A stretch of 6,260 bases of DNA from NIOZ-UU13 sp964444135 (GCA_964444135.1 CAYUFX010000180.1:1-6260); one strand, 5' to 3'. Shown: positions 1-6,048, counted from the stretch's first letter. Notes: a model not told the origin generated them from the letters alone. Program-made: numbers and translations.

Positions 1-110
1 ATCATGATGATGTTAATAAAAAAGCTGCATGATACTTTATGCGTTCCTACTTAGTATGCCCCCTTATATTGATTTGTAACAGGTCACCTGTGAATTCAAC
101 CAAGCTTAGA

Positions 111-257
111 TTATTTTTTATTTTTTCTTGTGTTTACTTTCTCCCGCTGGCTCAATGCACTTCCTGCGGCAGATTTTGAATTTCTACCCGTTCGTCTATC
201 GCGTAAAACTTTGCTAGCTTTGCGGGCTACTCTCTTGCTCGTTACTTTTCTTGCCAT
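111..257 (-). CDS. small basic hypothetical protein, 48 aa
   Basis: An ATG at 257-255 opens 48 codons ending in TAA at 113-111. On the minus strand an AAAGGA ribosome binding site (plus 265-270) lies 7 bases before the start, which argues for a real gene. The protein begins MARKVTSKRVARKASKVLRD and continues with an SKSAAGSALSQ stretch (residues 27-37) before a Lys/Arg/Asn tail. About a third of the residues are Lys or Arg, and there is no Cys, Trp, aromatic residue or membrane segment. From memory, this layout (basic TSK..A.KASK.LRD start, then KSAAGSALSQ) matches a widespread family of short uncharacterised proteins found in many bacteria, often in accessory DNA. No function is established that I know of. 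The charge suggests nucleic acid binding, but that is inference. It stands alone, and no clear terminator follows it. Confidence 0.72.
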   Translation of the reverse strand: MARKVTSKRVARKASKVLRDRRTGRNSKSAAGSALSQREKVNTRKNKK

Positions 258-359
258 TTTTTAATCCTTTAAATCTGACCCAACTATCCTTTTTGGGAAA
301 TAGGACCAATTGAAAATTTTTTTCTTAAGCTCAAAATTTTATTGAATTTCAAAATGAGA

Positions 360-408
360 GGGGGTACTTTGACATGAATGAGACTGGGGTTATTGTCAAA
401 CTACCCCC
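360..408. repeat. 15-base inverted repeat, long hairpin
   Basis: GGGGGTACTTTGACA (360-374) and TGTCAAACTACCCCC (394-408) are complementary at 14 of 15 positions, with a single central C/C mismatch and a 19-base loop. Each arm contains TTTGACA or its complement, so a -35-like TTGACA occurs on both strands. It lies seven bases before the terminator at 416-450. It could be the 5' hairpin of a small RNA, part of an attenuator, or a paired operator. The sequence alone does not decide between these. Confidence 0.7.
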
Positions 409-415
409 AAAATTT

Positions 416-450
416 GGCTGAGTCAGGGCAAACTGGCTCAGCCGTTTTTT
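416..450 (+). terminator. strong intrinsic terminator, plus strand
   Basis: GGCTGAG (416-422) pairs with CTCAGCC (437-443). The stem continues through a T-G wobble and CAG/CTG to an 11-pair stem closing a six-base GGCAAA loop, and TTTTTT follows at 445-450. This is a textbook Rho-independent terminator for plus-strand transcription. No plus-strand coding region is visible between base 1 and the terminator, so the transcript it ends is either a non-coding RNA that includes the 360-408 hairpin or read-through from left of the window. Confidence 0.82.
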
Positions 451-740
451 ATGATCTTGTTCTTATCACTCATTTTATGCGCCTCCCTGCGAAAAAAAAG
501 ACCACAATATATAGAAAAATGACCGGGAATTAAGCCAGATATAGTGGCAAAACCCGTTAAAAAAACAGTATCGGCAAATTAATGATAATTTGATAAGGTG
601 TAAAGACCAACGTTTGAAGTTTTTAAATAAATTTTTTGCTATTGTTCTAAGTCCTTACAGTTACTGAATCTATGAAGAAAAAAATTTTTGTATGGGAGCA
701 ATCTATTTTGATAACTTCACAATGTTGTTAAGATAAAGAT

Positions 741-2084
741 ATGTCAGGCAAAACAAACTGCAAATTTGAAGCGATTCGTGAAAAGATTAAGGGCTTTCCG
801 ACGGGGCCGGGCCTTTATTTTATGAAAGGCCCGGCTGATAAGGTCCTTTACATCGGCAAGGCCAACAATCTGCGCTTGCGGGTGGCCAGCTATTTTCAGC
901 CGGGCGGCGACCTGACCGCTTCACGTGGGCCAAAAATCACCGAAATGCTCAGTAAAGTCGAAACCGTTGACTTTATTGAAACTCCAAACGAAGTCGATGC
1001 AGTGCTCAAAGAAGCCCGCCTGATTAAAGATATCCGCCCGCCTTATAATACGGACCTTGTCGATGACAAAACGTTCCCATATCTTGAAATCACCAGCAGC
1101 GAAGATTTTCCGGGGGTGTATATCACCCGGAAACCACGGCCGCACGGCAGCAGATTGTTCGGGCCTTTTGCCGGTGCAAAGGACCTGCGGGGGGTTCTGG
1201 TGGTACTACAGAAGATATTCAAGTTTCGCACCTGTAAGCTGAATATCAGCGAAGATGACCGGAAACGCAGATTCTTTCGGCCTTGCCTTTTGTACAGCAT
1301 AAAGCAGTGCACAGCTCCTTGTGCAGCCAAAATTGACAGGCTTGAGTACAAAAAAATCGTTACAGACCTTATAAAATTCCTGCGGTCGAAGCGTTCAACT
1401 ATCCTGCGCCAGTTGAGAAAGCAAATGGCAGAGGCATCTGAGGCGTTTGAATACGAGAAAGCCGCTATGTTCCGCGACCGTATCCGGCTGATTGAACGTC
1501 TCGACCGCCGGGGCACACCCGATGAAAACGTTCAGCCGGAGGTCTTTGCCGCCGACCCCACCGAAGCCCTCATAAAACTGCGGGAATTATTACAAACGCC
1601 TGAGCCGGTGCGGATTATCGAGGGGATTGATGTGGCCAATATTGCAGGGGCCGAGGCGGTCGGCTCATTGGTTAAATTCATCGACGGCAGGCCCTTCAAA
1701 AGCGGCTATCGAAGGTTCAAAATCAAAACAGTCAAAGGTATCGACGATTATGCAATGATTAGCGAAGTGGTCAAACGCAGATACAAATACGCCCTGCGGG
1801 GCGAAGAGCTCTGGCCCGACCTTGTTCTAATTGACGGCGGCCTGGGGCATCTGAGAGCCGCTGAAAAGGCATTGAGAGAAATGAAGGCGTCGGCCATAAC
1901 AATTGCCTCGATAGCCAAGAAAGAGGAAGATATTTACCTGCAGGGCAAAAATAAACCGTTGAAGCTGCCTGCTAATTCGCCTGCCCGCAAGCTGCTGCAA
2001 TACGTCCGCGACGAGGCCCACCGTTTCGCACAGCACTACCATCACATTCTGCGCGGCAAAAAAATGATAAGCAAAAAATCCTGA
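741..2084 (+). CDS. uvrC: UvrC-type excinuclease ABC subunit, short form without HhH
   Basis: UvrC makes the two cuts around a DNA lesion after UvrA/UvrB loading in nucleotide excision repair. Visible parts in order: a GIY-YIG nuclease (about 18-103) with GLY 24-26, YIG 37-39, R47, E91 and N103 at the family's catalytic positions; four cysteines C165, C182, C190 and C194 in the RPCLLY...C.APC context reported to bind an Fe-S cluster; a UVR motif for UvrB contact (about 218-254); and an RNase H-like endonuclease with D297, D365 (LIDGG) and H427 (DEAHRFA). It ends at residue 447, just after this domain. Typical UvrC is about 600 residues and continues into a tandem helix-hairpin-helix, which is missing. 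The DNA after the stop shows no remnant in any frame I read. An in-frame TAA at 729-731 makes this ATG the earliest possible start. The upstream AAGATAAAGAT is a poor Shine-Dalgarno. Family assignment is firm. Confidence 0.96.
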   Translation: MSGKTNCKFEAIREKIKGFPTGPGLYFMKGPADKVLYIGKANNLRLRVASYFQPGGDLTASRGPKITEMLSKVETVDFIETPNEVDAVLKEARLIKDIRPPYNTDLVDDKTFPYLEITSSEDFPGVYITRKPRPHGSRLFGPFAGAKDLRGVLVVLQKIFKFRTCKLNISEDDRKRRFFRPCLLYSIKQCTAPCAAKIDRLEYKKIVTDLIKFLRSKRSTILRQLRKQMAEASEAFEYEKAAMFRDRIRLIERLDRRGTPDENVQPEVFAADPTEALIKLRELLQTPEPVRIIEGIDVANIAGAEAVGSLVKFIDGRPFKSGYRRFKIKTVKGIDDYAMISEVVKRRYKYALRGEELWPDLVLIDGGLGHLRAAEKALREMKASAITIASIAKKEEDIYLQGKNKPLKLPANSPARKLLQYVRDEAHRFAQHYHHILRGKKMISKKS

Positions 2085-2151
2085 CTATGCGCGGTAACAC
2101 CAATCAAAAAAATATATGCGATGTTATTAGAAAACCTGCCAATAAATCTGG

Positions 2152-2176
2152 AAAAAACCCCGTGTAAAACATGGGG
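2152..2176 (-). terminator. intrinsic terminator facing minus strand, possibly bidirectional
   Basis: CCCCGTGT (2158-2165) pairs with ACATGGGG (2169-2176) around an AAA loop, with one G-T wobble. The plus strand carries AAAAAA at 2152-2157, so minus-strand transcripts read the hairpin followed by a six-T run. This suits termination of the cassette gene and anything reading through it from the DUF362 gene. In the plus direction only a displaced TTTTT (2184-2188) follows, so termination of uvrC here would be weaker. Confidence 0.75.
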
Positions 2177-2246
2177 CTAAATATTTTTAAAGTGGTAACT
2201 TATGATTATATCCACTTATTTCAAATAATTTACGTGAGTTATAGCA

Positions 2247-2306
2247 ACCTAACGTCTGAATTCAGCGGCGGCGCCTTTTGCCGTCCGCTGCAATGATTTG
2301 TTATGT
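2247..2306 (-). other. attC: integron attC recombination site (59-base-element type)
   Basis: Read on the minus strand this 60-base site starts with ACATAAC (2306-2300), close to the RYYYAAC inverse core, and ends with GTTAGGT (2253-2247), an exact GTTRRRY core. Between them CAGCGGACGG and CCGCCGCTG form an imperfect inverted repeat that differs by one unpaired A, the kind of extra-helical base that sets strand choice in attC sites, around a loop of about ten bases. The outer spacers are unequal and unpaired, as is usual. The site begins nine bases after the stop codon of the upstream minus-strand gene, the standard position in a gene cassette. The predicted cut is between plus positions 2252 and 2253. 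It was identified from motif and fold only. Confidence 0.8.
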
Positions 2307-2987
2307 TTTTGCTTTCTAATCGTCTGGCCAGTAATAGAATGTTTTCCCGCAAGGCTTAACGATACGGCTATTGTCTTCAGGCTGTAATTCATGCAAGTCG
2401 TTTTTCCAAACGCCAGTCATTCCCATCAAGAGAGCATAAGCGGAAATAACGGCATCCCACTCATGGTCATTTGACGTTCTTATGTTTATGCCGCCTAACA
2501 CGTTTGACAAGAAACTGTCCATTTCAGCTCGACTCTCACGATAGTTATATTTTTGTTGAGTTAAAGCATAGTAAAGAACCTTCGGGTGCGTCTCAGACAA
2601 CGTGATACTGCCAGAACTGCTTGCCATCTCAACTAACACAGACATGCCATTAATGCCCATAGAGCCAGACAGCGTATTCGGAGACATTATGCTATTTCGA
2701 ACCGCCGGGTATCTTCTTCTAAGCCAGAGGTCGGCAGGTCGCCAGCCACTGTCCCCTGTGCACCAGCATGAGAGCGTGTCTACACCTAAACCAAGAACGC
2801 TATTTGTTCGTATTTCATTGATAACAGACTCTGAATTCGAAAGTGTTGTGACTGAAATGCTCGCCAGCTTACCATCGCAAACTCGTAAGACTGCGAAGCC
2901 ATTCGATCCGTTCCCGCCAGGATCATAACCAGCAATTGTTCCATCTATCCTTTTCACGTCAGCCACATTTTCAATTCTCACACCTAA
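2253..2987 (-). mobile_element. solitary integron gene cassette (DUF429-like gene plus attC)
   Basis: Two identical GTTAGGT core sites on the minus strand (2988-2982 and 2253-2247) bracket one gene and its attC. Cutting after the G of each gives a mobile unit of 735 bases, a usual cassette size. The gene fills almost the whole unit: its earliest possible start touches one core and its stop is nine bases from the attC. No integrase gene, attI site or second attC is visible on either side, and only about 350 bases separate the cassette from the neighbouring DUF362 gene. It therefore looks like a single cassette inserted at a secondary site, or the last remnant of an array. Confidence 0.72.
2316..2981 (-). 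CDS. DUF429-like predicted RNase H-fold protein, cassette cargo
   Basis: This 221-residue protein resembles the DUF429 family of predicted RNase H-like nucleases of unknown biological role. Visible marks are a first strand with IAGYDPGGNGSNGF (D20), GVDTL (D68), a conserved SPNTL segment (about 100-104), SETHPKVLYYAL (E130; compare the family's E.yP motif) and NDHEWDAVISAYAL (D172, D176) near the C-terminus. These acidic residues sit where an RNase H fold carries its metal ligands. There is no signal peptide or membrane helix, so it should be cytoplasmic. The start is uncertain. GTG at 2981 abuts the integron core site and leaves no room for a ribosome binding site inside the cassette. GTG at 2966 (giving MADVKRIDG, 216 residues) has only a weak GAG ahead. 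The stop is TAG at 2318-2316. Family match is by eye, and activity is not proven. Confidence 0.78.
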   Translation of the reverse strand: MRIENVADVKRIDGTIAGYDPGGNGSNGFAVLRVCDGKLASISVTTLSNSESVINEIRTNSVLGLGVDTLSCWCTGDSGWRPADLWLRRRYPAVRNSIMSPNTLSGSMGINGMSVLVEMASSSGSITLSETHPKVLYYALTQQKYNYRESRAEMDSFLSNVLGGINIRTSNDHEWDAVISAYALLMGMTGVWKNDLHELQPEDNSRIVKPCGKTFYYWPDD

Positions 2988-2988
2988 C
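2982..2988 (-). other. integron core site GTTAGGT at cassette 5' boundary
   Basis: GTTAGGT on the minus strand fits GTTRRRY and is identical to the terminal core of the attC at 2253-2247. It marks the upstream edge of the cassette, with the predicted cut between 2987 and 2988. The DNA beyond it (2989-3060) is AT-rich and lacks the paired inner arms of another attC, so this is either a secondary insertion site or an unrecognised attI-like site. Confidence 0.65.
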
Positions 2989-3036
2989 TATGTATATATG
3001 GTTTCCTTATAAGAACCCAAACAACGCTGATTCTGT

Positions 3037-3066
3037 AGTATAAAACATTCAAGGTTGCAATGTAAG
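3037..3066 (-). promoter_or_regulatory. candidate promoter reading into the cassette
   Basis: On the minus strand CTTACA (3066-3061; four of six matches to TTGACA) is followed after 18 bases by TATACT (3042-3037; five of six matches to TATAAT). It would start transcription some 45 bases before the cassette boundary and could drive the DUF429-like gene, taking the place of the Pc promoter normally supplied by an integron. Its -35 lies at the edge of the MITE-like block. Promoter rules for this lineage are unknown to me. Confidence 0.35.
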
Positions 3067-3262
3067 TGGAAAATAGCTGTTGCGGAAAACGAAAATCGAC
3101 GATGTCACCCGTGCACTTGCTTTCGCAGGTGTAAACTTGTCCCCGCGGAAGCGGGGAGCAGGGGTCCAGAACGAAAAACCGGATTCCCGCTGGAGTTTAT
3201 CCCGCACACGATGCGGGGCGGGAATGACAAATACTGTTTCCGCAACAGATACTATTTAGCTT
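3063..3262. mobile_element. MITE-like element with imperfect terminal inverted repeats
   Basis: CTGTTGCGGAAA (3077-3088) and TTTCCGCAACAG (3237-3248) are perfect 12-base inverted repeats. The match extends outward with small gaps: AAATAG (3071-3076) against CTATTT (3252-3257), then AAG near 3064 against CTT at 3260-3262. The direct repeat CAATG flanks the block at 3058-3062 and 3263-3267 and may be a target duplication. No transposase or convincing reading frame lies inside. The interior holds three hairpins: 3114-3131, 3141-3156 (CCCCGC, GGAA loop, GCGGGG) and 3183-3225. It could be a non-autonomous transposon or a composite of dispersed palindromic repeats. Confidence 0.5.
3183..3225. repeat. 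nested palindrome of the GCGGGAATGAC type
   Basis: ATTCCCGC (3183-3190) pairs with GCGGGAAT (3218-3225). Inside it CCCGCA (3201-3206) pairs with TGCGGG (3212-3217) around CACGA, giving a branched or stacked hairpin. The GGATTCCCGC...GCGGGAATGAC wording resembles short palindromic repeats dispersed in many bacterial genomes (from memory, not searched). The companion CCCCGC/GCGGGG hairpin at 3141-3156 belongs to the same block. Confidence 0.65.
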
Positions 3263-3339
3263 CAATGCGCTTAAGCAAAGCGGCAAAAAGGTCGAGGGTT
3301 CACAATACGACACAGGGATTTGACAGCACTGATGATATT

Positions 3340-6048
3340 TTAATCGGTAATGTAACCTCCGCTCGACAATGACATACTTGCTTGCGGAGTTCCCCCATAA
3401 GCTCCCATATTAATCCGGTCGCCATTAGGCAATGGCTCTAAACCAACCGGAGCTGTTGGGTCCCCTGCATCGATACAGGGGCTGGTTACGGCATCCTGAA
3501 CCCAACTTTGGCTATTGGGGTCCCATCGGCCAGCCTGAGACTGCAAGTGGTAATCACCGCGGACCCAGAAATCATCATTCACATCTTCAGGTGTTTCATT
3601 TAGGTTCCAGAATCCAAGTTCGACAAAAAAAGGGTCTGCGTCAATATTACCTTCGCCCGGCCAGCCATTCTGGACATCAGTGTAAGTTACTGTGGCGGTG
3701 AGATTACTTTCTATCTGAACGACATCGGAGTCAAGGCTGTTGTAATAGATAATAGAGTTTGTAACAGTCGGTTCGAAGCTGGAAATGCCGCGCCCTGTAT
3801 TTGCGGCAATAGTACAGTTTGTGATTTTGGGTATGCCACCCGAAATGCCGTGCCGGCCATTTTTGGCAATTACGCAGTTGGTAACAATAGGATAGTTGTA
3901 AAAGGTAAAGCGTCCGGTCTTTTTTGCCCACATCTCAAGGCCGGCTAGTCCGTTGGACATAATTTCGCAGTTTGTGATTGTCGGATTGCTGCCGTCATGC
4001 AGCTCGATTCCGGCACCGCTATTGCCTGTGACGACGCAGTTAGCAATTGTGGGCGATGCGTCAGAGCAGTAGATGGCCGCGTTTGCATCTGTAATGGTAA
4101 AACCAACGAGCATACAGTTTGCGTCTTCACCACCGGCAAAAGTTACCGCATGATTGCCGCCGTCGATAACGGTCGCAGCCACTACATTCGGGTCGTTGGG
4201 GTCGGTCGAGGTGAGCGTTAAATTTTTGCATTTGAAATTGATGTTTTCATAATAAATACCCTGGCCGAGCACTATAAGGTCGTCAGGATGAGCTTCGTTA
4301 ATGGCATGTCGAATATAATCATACCTTTTACTGCCGGTCAGGTTCTCAACCGGTCCATCCACAGTAGCAAATGATGGCACGACCAGCTCGATGCCATCGC
4401 CGGTTCCCAAATTGCGAGAATACTGCTTGTCGACGGGATTGTTCCAGTGCTCATGGACGCCGAGACTGGCCAGTTGTGTTCCATCAGCTTCCGGGTCATA
4501 AAACGTGCCCGAGGGAGGATTGTCCGCCAATGCCGCCTCGTGCATATAGTTGTCGGGATTACCGGTTACATCAACCATAGCGGGGTTCAATTCGTCTTCG
4601 TATCGTAGAAAGTCCAATCCAACAGAATCAATAGCCACCGGGTCCTGCGAGACGAATATACTGGAGCACCAATCATCACCGAAAGATACGTACTTTAACA
4701 CATTGTCTGATTGATTTCTTGCCCCATACAATCCATCAATCATATACAACAAGGTCTTTCCGCTCAGATGCCTGTGTCCATTCAAATTGACCAGGCAGTT
4801 ATATGAGCCCATAGTTTGACTTCGACCGCCATAATTGTGCAGAGGCTCAGGTGTCCAGCTATTTCTGGACGGAAAATAAACCGACCCAAAGTGGTTCTTT
4901 GCGCATAATGTAACACCATATAATGAATGAGGTCTCAGCAGCGCCATATTGATTAGGTACTTGGCGCCAGTAACACATTGGGGCAAGTAGGCAGTTCCGG
5001 CCTTCGTATGAAGAGGATTACTGCTGTCATAAGACGCTGCGATACGCCCGTTGTAGGTGATGCCTGCCACAAACCTGATAGATTGAAAATTCGGGTCCGG
5101 ATTACTTCTGACCTTGTTGAAAATTGGGTCGCCAATATATCGAGAGGCATCGTAAATGGTAATCGCCGAACCCGACACGCCTACAACGTTTATAAGCTGA
5201 TTGAGTACCGAGTAAATCACATGAGGACAGGGCATACCCTGACCGCGGGTCCACGTAGAGCCGGAGTCCTGGTTCATATTAATCTTGATGGTGATTTTTT
5301 CACCCCGCTGATAGCCGATATCCCCTAAGCCCCTGGTCTGGTTGAAGTGTCTGAAAAGTGCATCCCAGGCACTTACGTCGTTCGGTTCGCCGGTCAGCTC
5401 CTGGATGGTTTTGGAGACCATATAATCGACCATGTGCTGGTCGGTATTATCATCGTCCCACCAGTGGCCGGTGGAGCCATCCCAACTTGTTGCTGCCGGG
5501 TCATGAGTCCATACGACACGACCGGGGTGAATCCCCTTCGCTACGCCGATGGGGCTGTTCGGCGGGTCGGTCGGCGTAAATGCTGCTTGTGCAGGGGGCT
5601 CTGCGGTTACATTGAGAGACCACCATACCGCCGTAATACTTACAACGATGCAAACGGCCGCAATAACGTACCGCGATTGACGAAGGGTCCGCTTAGCTTT
5701 ACGGTACGCCAAAGTTGAAGCAATCAGCCCTGTAATCCAAACGACAAAACCGCCGGCAAGCGGTGCCGCCACCCGCTGGCAGGGATATGTCGCACGGGAA
5801 GGCTTCGGCAGGACACGAATGAGGAACCATATCAGCGACAATAACCCGGCAATGGGAAACAGCCATATCAACCAGGGATATTTCCTGTTGCGTAGAAAAT
5901 GCCTGCCTGTCTTCGGGCAAACCGAGAAAACGTTTTTTGCTTTTCGCAATAGCATTTCCACACCTACACTACTTTCGGCCGCAGCCTCCTTTAGTACGTT
6001 TTTTTCATTTTTGCCCATTATACTATCCGGGGCGGACACATGCAACAC
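3340..6048 (-). CDS. membrane-anchored DUF362 / right-handed beta-helix protein
   Basis: This 902-residue protein is of unknown function. A short cytoplasmic N-terminus leads to three membrane helices (about 57-78, 94-115, 127-145). The basic loop YRKAKRTLRQSR between the second and third points inward, so residues from 146 on should lie outside the cytoplasmic membrane. A DUF362 domain follows (about 165-520), with KINMN at 255-259, AKNHFG, LLYMIDGLYGA and SQDPVAIDSVGLDFL. No ferredoxin-type CxxCxxC cluster is present, unlike some DUF362 proteins. Residues about 579-794 form a right-handed parallel beta-helix with at least five PxxxNC-like rungs. The C-terminal part has SPCIDAGDP and NMGAYGG, typical endings of such planctomycete proteins, and no sorting signal. 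The stop is TAA at 3342-3340. The start is open: ATG 6048 (used here), ATG 6018 inside a -10-like box, or ATG 5955 with AGGTG five bases ahead, giving 871 residues. Confidence 0.88.
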   Translation of the reverse strand: MLHVSAPDSIMGKNEKNVLKEAAAESSVGVEMLLRKAKNVFSVCPKTGRHFLRNRKYPWLIWLFPIAGLLSLIWFLIRVLPKPSRATYPCQRVAAPLAGGFVVWITGLIASTLAYRKAKRTLRQSRYVIAAVCIVVSITAVWWSLNVTAEPPAQAAFTPTDPPNSPIGVAKGIHPGRVVWTHDPAATSWDGSTGHWWDDDNTDQHMVDYMVSKTIQELTGEPNDVSAWDALFRHFNQTRGLGDIGYQRGEKITIKINMNQDSGSTWTRGQGMPCPHVIYSVLNQLINVVGVSGSAITIYDASRYIGDPIFNKVRSNPDPNFQSIRFVAGITYNGRIAASYDSSNPLHTKAGTAYLPQCVTGAKYLINMALLRPHSLYGVTLCAKNHFGSVYFPSRNSWTPEPLHNYGGRSQTMGSYNCLVNLNGHRHLSGKTLLYMIDGLYGARNQSDNVLKYVSFGDDWCSSIFVSQDPVAIDSVGLDFLRYEDELNPAMVDVTGNPDNYMHEAALADNPPSGTFYDPEADGTQLASLGVHEHWNNPVDKQYSRNLGTGDGIELVVPSFATVDGPVENLTGSKRYDYIRHAINEAHPDDLIVLGQGIYYENINFKCKNLTLTSTDPNDPNVVAATVIDGGNHAVTFAGGEDANCMLVGFTITDANAAIYCSDASPTIANCVVTGNSGAGIELHDGSNPTITNCEIMSNGLAGLEMWAKKTGRFTFYNYPIVTNCVIAKNGRHGISGGIPKITNCTIAANTGRGISSFEPTVTNSIIYYNSLDSDVVQIESNLTATVTYTDVQNGWPGEGNIDADPFFVELGFWNLNETPEDVNDDFWVRGDYHLQSQAGRWDPNSQSWVQDAVTSPCIDAGDPTAPVGLEPLPNGDRINMGAYGGTPQASMSLSSGGYITD
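3736..4056 (-). repeat. coding repeats for beta-helix rungs
   Basis: Within the large gene, residues about 665-771 hold five rungs built on SPTIANC, NPTITNC, YPIVTNC, IPKITNC and EPTVTNS, each followed by a Gly/Asn-rich turn and GI. At DNA level four near-identical pieces of the form CAGTTNGNNA start at 3815, 3875, 3968 and 4037 on the plus strand. The spacing varies from about 60 to 93 bases, because one rung has an insertion (the AKKTGRFTFYN segment). Confidence 0.75.
6017..6045 (-). promoter_or_regulatory. candidate promoter for the DUF362 gene
   Basis: A perfect TATAAT (minus strand, 6022-6017) lies 17 bases after TTGCAT (6045-6040), which matches only three of six -35 positions. If used, transcription would begin near 6010, inside the longest reading frame, and translation would have to start at the ATG at 5955, which has an AGGTG site five bases ahead. 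The alternative is that the TATAAT is chance and the gene starts at 6048 or 6018. Confidence 0.4.

Larger units (their letters stand above)
258..740. other. AT-rich intergenic gap before uvrC
   Basis: This 483-base stretch has no convincing gene. It holds the ribosome binding site of the minus-strand small gene (265-270), AT-rich DNA with the short palindrome TTGAATTTCAA (342-352), the inverted repeat 360-408 and the terminator 416-450. A 23-codon plus-strand frame starting at 451 straight after the terminator T-run has no supporting signal. From about 460 to 740 the DNA is AT-rich and presumably carries the uvrC promoter. A weak candidate is the extended -10-like TGCTATTGT near 648-656, with TTGAAG about 20 bases ahead of its TATTGT, which is too poor to annotate as a promoter. 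No clear Shine-Dalgarno precedes uvrC. Confidence 0.6.

Noticed and set aside
79..91. Perfect 13-base palindrome ACAGGTCACCTGT downstream of the small gene
   Set aside because: On the minus strand it folds into a five-pair hairpin without a T-run, so it is not a convincing terminator. As an operator it has no associated promoter that I can see.
1043..1516. Minus-strand reading frame of 157 codons within uvrC
   Set aside because: It lies opposite conserved UvrC sequence and is rich in Arg and Ser, as expected for an antisense shadow.
2196..2241. TAAC...GTTA pair with the inner palindrome TTATTTCAAATAA, a possible second attC next to the first
   Set aside because: The inner arms are AT-rich and not placed as L boxes, and the right end GTTATAG does not fit GTTRRRY. 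It reads as chance in AT-rich DNA.
3055..3372. Plus-strand reading frame of 105 codons across the MITE-like block
   Set aside because: It runs through the palindromic repeats, has no ribosome binding site or family resemblance, and overlaps the end of the DUF362 gene.
4978..5328. Plus-strand reading frame of 116 codons inside the large minus-strand gene
   Set aside because: It is a shadow frame opposite clear DUF362 coding sequence; the same holds for 5347-5718 and other opposing frames in 3432-6048.
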